Below the pieces are notes generated by a model. That model ran no database searches and was not told where the DNA came from. It saw only the letters and a program-made list of their open reading frames with translations. A stretch of DNA of 21,090 nt from UBA2402 sp044371005 (GTDB taxonomy: Bacteria > Planctomycetota > Phycisphaerae > Phycisphaerales > UBA1924), in contig JBILUL010000079.1 in NCBI GenBank assembly GCA_044371005.1, positions 1 through 21,090 on the forward strand, written 5' to 3'. Both the position numbers and the translations under genes were made by a program. Shown piece by piece: positions 13,701 through 21,061 of the stretch (positions within the stretch are counted from its first letter, which is position 1; the number at the start of each line of letters is the position of its first letter).

Positions 13701-16700
13701 AACACGACCGCGACCGCTTCGGGCGACGTCGATGCCGGGCGGAACATGATCGTTCGCAGCAATGCCAGCGAGAGCGTCACGTCGCTGGCGGGTGCCGCAT
13801 CCGTCAGCGGGAACGCTGCCGTGGCTGGCTCGGTCGATGCCGCGGTGATCACGGTGAACACCATCGCCAGCATCACGGATCCGAACCCCACGACGGGCCC
13901 GGGCACCGATGTGCTCGCCAATGGCAGCGTGGTCGTGCAGGCTGACCACTCCTATTCGTCCGACACACTCTCCGGCAACGTGACCGCCAGCGGCAGTGGT
14001 GCCGTCGGTGCGTCCATCGCACTGCCCATCATCACGGAAACGACTTCCGCAACGATCGGATCCTCGGCCCGCGTGACAGCACTGGCGTCGACGCAGTATC
14101 CGGAAGTGACCGTCAACAACGGAACCTTCACCCAGAGCTTCGCCGCGGATGCTGCGGATCGGGAGGTCCCGGTGCGGTCGGGATCCTCCGCGACGTTCAC
14201 ACGTCCTGAGGTTCGTCCTCCCGCGACCGACAACACCGATGCGACTTCCTCCCTGCTGGATGGGCAGCGAGTTTCGACGCCGGCAACGACAGCTTTCAGA
14301 GGCGTCGCCGTCACCGCGACCAACCGCAACGACCTTGAGTTCGCCGCGGTGGCTGGTTCAGGATCGGGCGGGCTTGCCCTGCCGATCGCCGCTGCGGCAC
14401 TGGTCCTCAACACGACCACTCGTGCGGCGGTTGAATCCTCGGCACAGGTGAATCAGGGAGCGACAGGCTCAATCTTCCAGGATGTCCTCATCGCTGCGGG
14501 ATCGGATCTGTATGTCATGGGCATCAGCGGTTCCGCAGGCCTCTCGGGCGGGGCTGGAGCATCACCCGCACTGGCGTTGATGTTCATCTCCAACACCACC
14601 GAGGCGTTCGTCGGTTCATACGCATCAGTGAAGGCCGTTCGCAGCATCACGGTCCGCGCAGATGCTGAGGAAGAGATTCTCTCGATCGGTGTTGGCGTTG
14701 CCCTTTCCGGCAACGTCGCCGCGGCCGGCTCAGTAAACGTGATCAAGCTCACCACGCTGACCTGGTCCTTCGCCGACAGTTTCTCGAACGTTCGGGCTGC
14801 GGACCTCCAGATCACGGCCAAGGACGTGACGGCGATCTGCCAGCTGACCGGCGCGGGATCGCTGGGCTTCGGCGCTGCTGGTTTCGCGGCTTCGGCGAGC
14901 GTCAACCTCATCACCAAGACGACCCAGGCCTATGCCGAGGCTGATTCCATCCTCGTCGGAACATCGCGGGTCAAGCTGGATTCGTATTCGATCGAAGATG
15001 TCTTCGGCGCGACGGTCGCGGGGGCCGGAGGGCTCTATGCAGGTGTCGCCGGTGCCATCTCGGTCAATGTCATCCAGTCCGACACCGAGGCTTCAGTCCG
15101 TCGCGGTGCGAGGATCAACGCTCCGCTTCACACCAGCACGTTCGGCAGTGTCTCGGTGATCGCAACCAACGATCTCAAGATGCGGCAGTACGGCGGAACG
15201 ATCGCGGGCGGGCTCTTTGGTGGCCTCGCGGGCGCCATCGATGTGGCGACCGTCAAGGGAACCACCGTTGCGAAGGTCGTTGGCGGAGCCTCCGTCAGGG
15301 GCGGCACCGTTGACGTTCGCGCGATCGCGTATCGTGATCTGTACACGATGCAGGCCAGCGCCGCGGGCGGTGCCATGGGAATCGCAGGTTCGGTGGCACT
15401 CTACTACCTGTCCGGTGCGATCGAGCAGAGCGGCGTTGACTCGCTCACTTCGGCGAACGGCAGCGTCACGACGTTCGTCGATTCCACAGCAATCGGTGGA
15501 TTGAGCAGTTCGGTCTCGGGCGCGCTCAACGGCTACCCGACGACCGATCAGAACGGGACCAATCCGAGCCCTGATCCCTCCAACATCGCCGGCCTGGTGA
15601 TCGCGGATGCACGAACCGCCTTCAACACCGCCTCCCCGACCAACTCGGGTGCTTCCGTGCTGAGCACGGTGGCGAAGGGTGGCACGACCGCACAGATCGA
15701 AGACGGTGCATTCACCACCTACGACAATCTCACCGTCAGGGCGGATCAGCTTGTTGAGTTCGATGGCTTCCTCGGTGCGGCCGCCGTCGGCGCTACCGCG
15801 ATCGGAGGTGCGGTCGTTTCGATGGTCGATGCAACAGCGGTCACGGCAAGCCTTGGCGGCACGCTGACCGGCCAGAGCACCTTCGGAACCGCAACCGTCT
15901 TCGCGAATCACACGTCGGAGCTTGACGCACTGGCAATCTCGGGTGCAGGTGGTTCGCTTGCACTGGGCGCTCAGTACGTAGCGCTCAAGGATCAGACCCA
16001 GACGCAGGCCACACTGACGGCTGCGACCGTCTTCAACAGCGGATTCAACCTTGAAGTCCTGGCCACCAGCAACCGGGATCTTGATGCAGATACACTCGGC
16101 GGCGCCATCGGCGGCGGTGCATTGGGCTTGTCCTACGCCGGTGCAGTGATCGGCGGGTCGACCAAGGCAACGATCCCCACCGGAGCCAGAATCGCTCAGT
16201 TGAATCGGGATCTGAACATCAAGGCCAACAGTGTGGCCTCGGCCGTCTCAGATGCCAAGGCCCTGGCGCTGGGCGTGCTCAGCGGTGCCGGAGCCATGGC
16301 CACCGCGTCGGTCTACCCGACCGTTGAAGCGACGGTCGGCCAGAACATGCTCCTCAACGGTCCGGGGCGTACCGAACTGTCGTACCTGACGATCGCCGCG
16401 GATTCGCAGGCAAACGCCAAGGCCACCGCTCTGGGCGCTGCGCTCGCTGCGGGAGCTGGTCTGGGTGTGTCGATCGCTACCGCAGAGATCACTCCGCTTG
16501 TCCAGGCTGTCCTGGGCAGTGGCGCGAACGTGACCGGCGGGGCGGTGAACGTGATCGCTTCGGAGAACGTTGCAAGCGGCGGCGATCCGATCACATCGAA
16601 TCAGGCTCAGGCCAAGGCCATTGCGGGCGGCGGCGGTCTTCTGGTCGGAGCAGGTGGGGCGCTCGCAACCGCGACCAACAGCCCGATCACCCGAGCCAGG

Positions 16701-19700
16701 ATCGATGCCAGCAGCGTGATCAACGGCGCCGGCATCGGCGGCTTCATCGGAGCCAGTGCCCGCTCCTACAACGCGGCGATCGCCGAAGCGGACGGTGCGG
16801 GACTCGGTGCGATTGGCTTCGGGCTCACCGACGCGACCGCCAACAGCCGCGGCATCACCCACGCGCTGGTCGGGTCTGGTACGCAGCTGACCACCTCAAA
16901 CACGCTCATCGGTGTCCAGGCTCAGTCCATCGACGTCGCGACCGCAGTCTCCAACGCGGCTGCCGCCGGGTTGGCTGCCGCCGCGATCAACGGCGCACGG
17001 GCCAACGTCACTCCGAGCATCATCGCGAGTGTCGGTTCCAACGCCACGCTGAATGCGGGAACGTACATGCGGATTGCCGCCGATTCGGAAGTTCATGGCA
17101 CTGCGAGAACGTTCGGCACGGCTGCCGGTCTCGCGGCACTTGTGGGAGCCTCGGCCGCCGATGTTCGGGTCACACCCGAAGTCAAGGCTGAGGTGGGAAC
17201 CGGCACGCGGCTGGTGGCCCTGACCGGCCAGATCTTCTTCGAGTCGGCGATCAACACGATCAACATTCCAGGCAACTACTCGGCAGTGACGGGTGCCGCG
17301 ACCGTTGAATCGGTCGCATCGGTCACTTCGGGCCTTGTTGGTGCGGCCGGTCCGGTCGGCGATGCATCGACTTCGACGATGGTTGTCGAACTGGTTCCCC
17401 GCACGATCATTGGAACCGGCAGCACCCTGATCGGCGGGCGGAATCTCGCCGCCTCCGACCTGGCTGGTCTTGTCCGCATTGGCGCTTATGCCGGCAGCGA
17501 TGTCGGACTCGTCGCCGACTCGGATGTTTCAGCCACTCTGCTCACACGTGGCGGCACTCGTGCAACCATCACGGTCGTCGTCCGCCCAGCGGTGACGATC
17601 GACTCAAACAGCCAGATCCAGGCCGCCAATCGTGTGTTCATCTCCAACTGGTCTTCCAGCAACATCCGGGCGAGCGTGACGGGAGGTGCGGGCAACACCC
17701 TCGGCGATTTCCTCCGCACGCTCTTCACGAATCTGGGGTCAGCCCTGTCCAACCCACCGACACTTCTCTCCAGCGGCGAAACGCTTCTGGTGATGAATGT
17801 CGATGTGGATTCGTCGATCGTGATCGGTGCCAACAGCCAGATCGTCAGCGACACCATCTCGCTCAGCTCGGTCGCCATGAACGCGGTCGATGCCCGTTCG
17901 AGCATGACTTCCAAGGGAACACTTCTCGCCCAGGCAACCACCATCACGATCTTCAACGGCGATACCGATTCGTCCGTTGTGATCGACAATGGGTCGCAGC
18001 TGAGCGCCCGCATCATTGAAGTGACTTCAGACGTGCAGGTTGACGGCCTCGTAAGGTCCGTTGCTGACGCCGCGGCTTCGATCGGCGGGACGAACAGCAC
18101 CGCCATCACTCGCGGGAACTTCGGTGGTCTGGCTGCCACCTCGGACATCCAGATCCTTGGCTCCTCGCTCCTGGCAGCTGATTCGGTCAGCCTCATCAGC
18201 ATGACCCGCCAGTTCCCCGGCGGCACAGGTCTGCGGCCCGAAGCGATTGCCAGTGCGTCTGGCGGATTCCAGGCGAATGCAAGGGCACTCTCGGAAGGAA
18301 CGATTCAAGGTGAGGCCAAGACGACGCTGGGCACCGGAAGCACGATCGTCTCGCCTCGCACCACCGTGACCAGCACCACCGACATCGCAACGCTGAACAT
18401 GGTGCGCAAGGCGATTGCCCGGGCCGACACCGTGGTCTCGAGGTTTGTCGAGCAGTCCCGCACCGTGGTCGATCGCATCGTGCGGTGGCTGCCCTGGCCA
18501 TTCAGCTCGATCGTTGAGTCTGTGGCTCGCGTCATCAGGGAAGTCGTCGAGGTGTTCGACTTCAGCTCGACCAGCGAGCTGACGAGAGGCTCGGGCGCCA
18601 CTCACTCGCCCACCTTCACGAATAACGGACGGATCACCAACGCGGCTCCCACCGACCGGCGCCTGCGCATTGACCGGAACACGCTGCGATTCGGGCCCGG
18701 CCCGGAGGCCGGCGGCAATATCGGATGGCACCAGGATGAGGAAGGTCGGATCGTTCTCGACGAGATTGCTGTCGATTCGCCCATGTATCTCGAGTTGAAT
18801 GTCGGCAACGGCTCCATCGACGGCGAAGGCGAAATCTTCATCCACAGCGTGATCCAGAACGTGGAGATCATCAACGAGACCGATACCGATCTCGTGCTGG
18901 GCAATCTCAACCTGGTCAACGGCCAGCGCTCCGGGTTCAACATGGATCCCCAGATCTTCATCAGCAGCGGTGGCGGCAAGTTCACGATCAACAACGAAAT
19001 CGTCCGTTCCAACGTCTCGATCGTCCATCAAGGCGATGGCGATGTCATCCTTGCCGGTTCCCTCGAGAACGCGTGCGCCGACATCTACATCAGCGCCGCA
19101 CGCAACATCATCGCCGCCAGCCCCGAGACCGTGATCGAGTTCGGCGATGCGGGCGGCCTCTTCCTCAGTGCGGGCGGAGACATCGGTTCGCCGACCGCAC
19201 CGCTCATGACCAACGCGATTCACGCGAAGATCCTGCCTGACGGAAGTCTCAACCGCGGCTCGGCTCTTCTCGAGGCAGTGGCGGGAGGCGACGTTCACCT
19301 TCAGCTCATCGGAAAGACAGAGAACTTCCGCAGCAACTTCGATCGCCGCGATGAAGCCAGTGGAGTGGCCATCCAGGTCCGTGCCCAGGGCGACATCCGC
19401 GTCGACATTGTCGATTCTCAGGTGCTCACCGATGTGCTCGATGATGAAGGCGGGATCCACCACACCAACGGAACCTACCAGCTCGTCAATGTGGAATCGC
19501 AGCAGGGCAACGTCTTCGTGAATGTGAATCTCGGTGACCTGCTGATCAATCAGGTCTCGGCACCGAGCGGAAACGTCACGCTGATTGCTTCCCGCAGCCT
19601 CATCGGCGGACTCAGCGAAATCGAAGTGACCGCGGCCAGCGCCACCCTCATTGCCGGAAAGAACATCGGCACCGAGTTCGAGCCGCTGAGCACCAATGTT

Positions 19701-20780
19701 GAAACGCTTGCCGCCCAAACCGGTTGGGGCGATATGTACTTCAACAATGCCACAGGACTCAAGATCGGTGAGGGCGATGGAATCAGCGGCCTTTCCTCCG
19801 GCAGCACAATCGAGCTTCACACCACATCCAAGCTCGTCATCGCGGCCAACATCTCGGCCAAGCGCGACATCCTCCTGGATGTCCGGGATACCGTGGAAGG
19901 TGGCGAGGTGATCGAGGTGGAAAACGAAGCGACCGTGTCGTCACTTCTCGGTGATATTCGCTTCGAAGCGGCCGACGGCGTCACCATGGGAGCCGGTACA
20001 ACGGTCTCGACGCCCGCGATCGTCGCGTTCAATGGTGAACCCGATGACGAGGACTTGGGCATCGGCGTTGATGTGCGCATCAAGGGCACCGTCAACGCAG
20101 GCTTCATCCGAATTGCCACCGGCAACGACCGCGACACCATCGACCTCGCCGACGCCACCCTCAACTCCTCCGAGATCCAGATCACCACTGGCGGGGGCGA
20201 TGACACCATCATCGGCAGCCCGGCCGCTGAGCTCATCGAACCTGGATCAGAGTCCGACTCGGTCTTCGGAGGTGGCGGTGGTGATCTCACGACCATCGCA
20301 GAGATTTCCGACAGATTCCTGGGTGGTCACCTCGTACCCGGCGAACGCTTCGACGAGTTCTGGTTCGAAGTTCCAGCCGACAAGCGTCTCTCCCTGGAGG
20401 CCGTGACCTACGCAGGAGACCTCGTCACTTCACTCACCGTCTACAACCCGGCCGGCGACGTTGAGTTCTTCGGAACCGGACCGTTCTCGATCCTCGCCAC
20501 CAACGCCGGGATCTACCGCGTTCTGGTTGCATCCGTGTCGGGAAGCGGTGACTACGAACTCCGTGTCCCGCCGCTGCGGCTCGGGAACCCCGGCTCCATC
20601 ATCGATATGGTCGATGTTGGTGGCCTCACCGGTCCGCTCGACCCCGAAGAGTTCGGCGGTGGCCGCCGTCCCGCCCCAAGCCCGATCCTCGCGACCCCGA
20701 AGGTCCGCTTCATCGCTTCCGATCGGGCACTGCTTTCCATCGAGGAACTGATCCCCTCAGCGAGCAGCCTCGGCAGGTGA
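7773..20780 (+). CDS. Giant repeat-rich surface/exported protein with LEPR-like N-terminus
   Basis: A 4335-residue protein, the main object of the window; I do not recognise an exact homologue. In order: a charged amphipathic N-terminus without hydrophobic signal core; FEGLDPRVQMS (45-55), a variant of the planctomycete LEPR-XLL motif; a GGGDDTLIL stretch (122-130) like RTX/calcium-binding repeats; beta-rich repeats; a TGxPVxY..GLxxGxTYYVI module (about 595-677); a helical insert (about 841-895); a Pro-rich linker (about 1153-1185); a Gly/Ala-rich repeat family with 52-59-residue period (clearest 1310-1850, diverged copies to about 2820); a second repeat family with a P-x-V-x-A-x-(V/I)-G core (about 2830-3170); an amphipathic helical insert (3546-3596); a filamentous-hemagglutinin-like part (about 3640-4110); a second GGGDDT stretch (about 4116-4165); a PPC-like beta-sandwich (about 4178-4266) and a short tail. 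Only about five Cys are visible, which suits an exposed beta-solenoid. Adhesion or cell-surface structure is likely by family resemblance, not proven. The ATG has GAAGGA seven bases upstream. Divergent from the sigma/kinase operon. Confidence 0.9.
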   Translation: MKLNSRAHDRLVQLYRLVLERVNQLNASAQAALVGSSGRDQPVTFEGLDPRVQMSVSAAMSGTTLTINGDDANDVMYVRLNAANELEFSANGGSYTNDCDTAAAGTQRFVVGDNSRIQILLGGGDDTLILNDNALFNRLLATSGLYLYFDGGAQGTRGDFLDSGMSNDNRWQITGSTSGNDRNKIYFTAIEDFRSGYGNDTITYSGTDNFTGRIRDVGGTTLIEAPSSSIRITNTVASAGDLTVRVNGQLTVASTGVISTRRVSSSDDPVAGVSVTDSSNQRYEVDSMLTDPGSILTASATGSYRRGNVAIIAKESRLSPVMTFSGNGASTFVTLGGTIYGHDILISSNAADLVAINSFGRVFNSSRDHDANDGTDDTAPLRISELALAGVSEVLANTLPVVVMRKGASSSVQLLSGSLTQGLGNVIISSNATADSSMEINPFFMSIGYARAISDSNVLVSGSVRGANITVSSDANSLANMDAETNPLLSTRLPASGVLSLSLAISSTDTSSAVTVGQTGSIIASGNANVQAYGVSGAGAKAQTGETNDGIAATALALGFATSNVRVDVSGNVTSEVSADIDGSFMGGSAVNTTADTIDLGYSHGWRTGLPVKYVAPYSSGAIEGLKDGETYYVIRLSNDPNRIMLATSAQEAFQGRFIDLESQGAPSPHAFEPELTQGVGIQAALAATDGAEASAGFGADGAGVTDDVLSGDLDVTDVISRLANKYETRATADGRSRSNTSFGLAGAFGYSSTDHNVFVTIRGTGVLTSAKDLDVKASLEERHQVQVESNFDLPTGQAPRAAASAAIGISILENTCKVEILSGARLDARSAMVINSEITYPFLSKILEVLEKGDFGSKGLSYNEFTSNLGSVMDGKIGIVSGMFNTWSRALAKSTGMGISGAVTYVSTTNDSQAIVRSGARINRNLTGNADQSVKVLATTEMNSINMAGVFALDLSPAKLAEMRVKGDRWSLINPVGVAGGKGGVGGSVFFADTRNTTIALIEGGAFITTTGTGSLTVDANETINNYVMVQSGGSAAKFGVSGSVGITDYQSTVTARIGAGVNINAGHLDVKATSSFNQLIAMGATQFGNSLGVGATIGINDTTRTVTAVLGDLDTVTSPGRSTIRLEGGMDIRAKAEGTMNVFSVAAAVISPAPPANPPPGSTPDTPPAGQNSDPIAGQPLPTTFGDGQSASAGSGDKTYGDKGKQGTMGIGISGDVSIDEINDTVKAYVNDAGTFDSAYSGFSPTGVQAFVVDATNETDILCAAGSVAMSRATGTNIGLAGSFARILLIGNTTAAITGGAVFSGNAPYTVSVKATRTGEISAGAAGGSGAAGGNGVAIAGSAVWFTITNTTKASIDRGSITGAKDLQVFATNSSKILGIAGALAYGGKAGIGAGVAFTEITDNTTASISNHAMQRTGVWVKAANTSTISSVAGSIGAGQTVGASGTVAFNKVRNQTHASITNTTQTPTFMALTVDQLVVEATDSSTIETISGAIGVAGNIGFGGALAYNSIDNDVSAKVTDSALLVKGNASINATNSSTINAIAAGVAGSQNTALAGSVAINNIEGERLAEVRRSSINSDGASSGNTVFVGSSSTGAIKSIAGAVAGGGNNGIGAAVGANLISTQATTVINTSTINVPNHTLLVRATQSADIDAIDAGGAGAGSYAGGGAVAVNTITTPATIRVEFSDLDAARVTVMSDNAATIDGISGGVAGAGTGAVGAALSLNTITLTTSSKIVDSDLTAISTDVLVRADNLTEINSITAGGAGAGTFALGGSLSITNLTRRSEALVQSGSNLTAADTILVSASDDVKANILAGAVAGAGSAAVGASASVLITDNDVVASVTGSTLIANPLNLPGDGLPMYTGNRTSSGDREQQTVTGIGVSATSFEKIVNIAAGAAGGGTIGVAGSVSVQSMDETTKASIDDTSVITTRATDVVVQAVDRTDLLSVGGAASVGGSGAIGLGGDGTRLVKNTTATASGDVDAGRNMIVRSNASESVTSLAGAASVSGNAAVAGSVDAAVITVNTIASITDPNPTTGPGTDVLANGSVVVQADHSYSSDTLSGNVTASGSGAVGASIALPIITETTSATIGSSARVTALASTQYPEVTVNNGTFTQSFAADAADREVPVRSGSSATFTRPEVRPPATDNTDATSSLLDGQRVSTPATTAFRGVAVTATNRNDLEFAAVAGSGSGGLALPIAAAALVLNTTTRAAVESSAQVNQGATGSIFQDVLIAAGSDLYVMGISGSAGLSGGAGASPALALMFISNTTEAFVGSYASVKAVRSITVRADAEEEILSIGVGVALSGNVAAAGSVNVIKLTTLTWSFADSFSNVRAADLQITAKDVTAICQLTGAGSLGFGAAGFAASASVNLITKTTQAYAEADSILVGTSRVKLDSYSIEDVFGATVAGAGGLYAGVAGAISVNVIQSDTEASVRRGARINAPLHTSTFGSVSVIATNDLKMRQYGGTIAGGLFGGLAGAIDVATVKGTTVAKVVGGASVRGGTVDVRAIAYRDLYTMQASAAGGAMGIAGSVALYYLSGAIEQSGVDSLTSANGSVTTFVDSTAIGGLSSSVSGALNGYPTTDQNGTNPSPDPSNIAGLVIADARTAFNTASPTNSGASVLSTVAKGGTTAQIEDGAFTTYDNLTVRADQLVEFDGFLGAAAVGATAIGGAVVSMVDATAVTASLGGTLTGQSTFGTATVFANHTSELDALAISGAGGSLALGAQYVALKDQTQTQATLTAATVFNSGFNLEVLATSNRDLDADTLGGAIGGGALGLSYAGAVIGGSTKATIPTGARIAQLNRDLNIKANSVASAVSDAKALALGVLSGAGAMATASVYPTVEATVGQNMLLNGPGRTELSYLTIAADSQANAKATALGAALAAGAGLGVSIATAEITPLVQAVLGSGANVTGGAVNVIASENVASGGDPITSNQAQAKAIAGGGGLLVGAGGALATATNSPITRARIDASSVINGAGIGGFIGASARSYNAAIAEADGAGLGAIGFGLTDATANSRGITHALVGSGTQLTTSNTLIGVQAQSIDVATAVSNAAAAGLAAAAINGARANVTPSIIASVGSNATLNAGTYMRIAADSEVHGTARTFGTAAGLAALVGASAADVRVTPEVKAEVGTGTRLVALTGQIFFESAINTINIPGNYSAVTGAATVESVASVTSGLVGAAGPVGDASTSTMVVELVPRTIIGTGSTLIGGRNLAASDLAGLVRIGAYAGSDVGLVADSDVSATLLTRGGTRATITVVVRPAVTIDSNSQIQAANRVFISNWSSSNIRASVTGGAGNTLGDFLRTLFTNLGSALSNPPTLLSSGETLLVMNVDVDSSIVIGANSQIVSDTISLSSVAMNAVDARSSMTSKGTLLAQATTITIFNGDTDSSVVIDNGSQLSARIIEVTSDVQVDGLVRSVADAAASIGGTNSTAITRGNFGGLAATSDIQILGSSLLAADSVSLISMTRQFPGGTGLRPEAIASASGGFQANARALSEGTIQGEAKTTLGTGSTIVSPRTTVTSTTDIATLNMVRKAIARADTVVSRFVEQSRTVVDRIVRWLPWPFSSIVESVARVIREVVEVFDFSSTSELTRGSGATHSPTFTNNGRITNAAPTDRRLRIDRNTLRFGPGPEAGGNIGWHQDEEGRIVLDEIAVDSPMYLELNVGNGSIDGEGEIFIHSVIQNVEIINETDTDLVLGNLNLVNGQRSGFNMDPQIFISSGGGKFTINNEIVRSNVSIVHQGDGDVILAGSLENACADIYISAARNIIAASPETVIEFGDAGGLFLSAGGDIGSPTAPLMTNAIHAKILPDGSLNRGSALLEAVAGGDVHLQLIGKTENFRSNFDRRDEASGVAIQVRAQGDIRVDIVDSQVLTDVLDDEGGIHHTNGTYQLVNVESQQGNVFVNVNLGDLLINQVSAPSGNVTLIASRSLIGGLSEIEVTAASATLIAGKNIGTEFEPLSTNVETLAAQTGWGDMYFNNATGLKIGEGDGISGLSSGSTIELHTTSKLVIAANISAKRDILLDVRDTVEGGEVIEVENEATVSSLLGDIRFEAADGVTMGAGTTVSTPAIVAFNGEPDDEDLGIGVDVRIKGTVNAGFIRIATGNDRDTIDLADATLNSSEIQITTGGGDDTIIGSPAAELIEPGSESDSVFGGGGGDLTTIAEISDRFLGGHLVPGERFDEFWFEVPADKRLSLEAVTYAGDLVTSLTVYNPAGDVEFFGTGPFSILATNAGIYRVLVASVSGSGDYELRVPPLRLGNPGSIIDMVDVGGLTGPLDPEEFGGGRRPAPSPILATPKVRFIASDRALLSIEELIPSASSLGR
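7905..7937 (+). other. LEPR-like N-terminal motif of the giant protein
   Basis: Codons 45-55 give FEGLDPRVQMS. Planctomycete giant proteins typically carry an N-terminal FExLEPRxLLS motif. Here Glu is replaced by Asp and Leu-Leu by Gln-Met, while F-E-x-L, P-R and the final Ser are kept. It lies at the usual distance from the N-terminus. Its role is unknown; an export or anchoring signal has been considered because such proteins often lack a clear Sec signal. Confidence 0.6.
9555..9803 (+). other. Inserted YYVI-type module in the giant protein
   Basis: Residues about 595-677 (DTIDLGYSHGWRTGLPVKY, GLKDGETYYVIRL, then IMLATSAQEAFQGRFIDL) break the Gly/Ala repeat pattern. The form TGxxVxY ... 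GLxxGxxYYVI ... IxLATSxxxA recurs as an inserted beta domain in very large bacterial repeat proteins. Its function is not known to me. Confidence 0.55.
11700..13330 (+). repeat. Tandem protein repeat family 1 (52-59 residue period)
   Basis: Repeating pattern: I-x2-I-x-G/A-G-x-A-G-x-G-x4-G-x-S/A-x3-N-x-I-x3-T-x-A-x-I/V, then 15-20 variable residues and a beta strand. The Ala-slot codon of the T-x-A-x-I element falls at 11838, 11997, 12153, 12330, 12489, 12666, 12825, 12981, 13143 and 13305, giving spacings of 53, 52, 59, 53, 59, 53, 52, 54 and 54 codons. More diverged copies continue to about 16200. A beta-helix with about three coils per unit is inferred. Confidence 0.8.
16260..17230 (+). repeat. 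Tandem protein repeat family 2 (P-x-V-x-A-x-VG type)
   Basis: A second pattern: A-x-A-x-A-x-G then a Gly/Ala run, A-x3-(T/S)-P-x-(V/I)-x-A-x-(V/I)-G-x-(G/N), then a strand such as VNVIASE or MRIAADS. The Pro-slot codon falls at 16317, 16494, 16683, 16851 (Pro replaced by Gly), 17013 and 17175, giving spacings of 59, 63, 56, 54 and 54 codons. A looser copy follows near 17397. Confidence 0.75.
18409..18561 (+). other. Amphipathic helical insert in the giant protein
   Basis: Residues about 3546-3596 (RADTVVSRFVEQSRTVVDRI, WLPWPFSSIV, ESVARVIREVVEVFDF) are strongly helical, with alternating charged and hydrophobic positions and an aromatic/proline turn. They stand between beta-rich repeats and the hemagglutinin-like part. 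They could be a domain boundary, or a membrane- or partner-binding hairpin. Confidence 0.55.
20118..20280 (+). other. RTX-like acidic glycine-rich stretch near the C-terminus
   Basis: Residues about 4116-4169 contain TGNDRDTIDLADATL and TTGGGDDTIIGSPAAELI, then a GGGGGD run. These resemble degenerate GGxGxDxUx nonapeptides that bind calcium in RTX proteins. Only two or three partial units are present, fewer than in a full RTX beta-roll. Confidence 0.55.
20304..20570 (+). other. PPC-like C-terminal beta-sandwich of the giant protein
   Basis: Residues about 4178-4266 run from GGHLVPGERFDEFWFEVPAD through LSLEAVTYAGDLVTSLTVYN to GIYRVLVASVSGSGDYELRV. The order of strands and the final G-x-Y-x-V-x-V...G-x-Y-x-L-x-V pattern match bacterial pre-peptidase C-terminal domains. 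No protease domain is present in the protein. Confidence 0.65.
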
Positions 20781-20813
20781 GTTGAGTCCCTGAGCACTGG
20801 AGTCGTTCAACCC

Positions 20814-20848
20814 CATCGCCGCCGGTCACCCGGCGGCGATGTCAATTT
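20814..20848 (+). terminator. Hairpin terminator after the giant gene
   Basis: CATCGCCGCCGG (20814-20825), a TCAC loop and CCGGCGGCGATG (20830-20841) form a perfect 12-bp GC-rich stem 33 bases past the stop, followed by TCAATTT. The T-run is weak, but stem strength and position support a terminator or 3'-end stabiliser. Confidence 0.7.
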
Positions 20849-21033
20849 CCAGCCGTGCCACTGATCCCTGGGCCTGCGAGGGCAAGCCGTGCGTGGGTTC
20901 AACACCTCAGCGGGGCCTTCAGTTTCAGTCGTCGCCCGGTCCTTCCGCCGTGCGGACCATCGGCGGCGTGCCGTTCATCGTGGGCGCTGCCATGAACTGG
21001 TTCACCCATTGACGTCTTCACCGCCCGACCATG

Positions 21034-21061
21034 AAAAAGGCCGCCCCGAAGCGGGGCGGCC
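21034..21061 (-). terminator. Leftward Rho-independent terminator for a gene beyond the right edge
   Basis: On the minus strand GGCCGCCCCG, a CTT loop and CGGGGCGGCC form a 10-bp stem followed by TTTTT (21038-21034). The orientation shows a leftward gene ending near or beyond the right edge, so the giant gene is followed by a convergent neighbour. Confidence 0.82.

Noticed and set aside
11700..17230. Possible CRISPR array or DNA-level tandem repeat
   Set aside because: The repeats are at protein level only; DNA copies are too diverged and no fixed direct repeats with unique spacers are present.
18027..19820. A 597-codon open frame on the minus strand inside the giant gene
   Set aside because: It is a by-product of GC-rich third positions in the sense gene; the translation is low in motif content, and the sense frame shows coherent beta-rich protein.
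20118..20280. Full RTX toxin or type I secretion signal
   Set aside because: Only a few degenerate GGxGxD-like units occur, they are followed by a PPC-like domain rather than a C-terminal secretion signal, and no ABC exporter genes are nearby.
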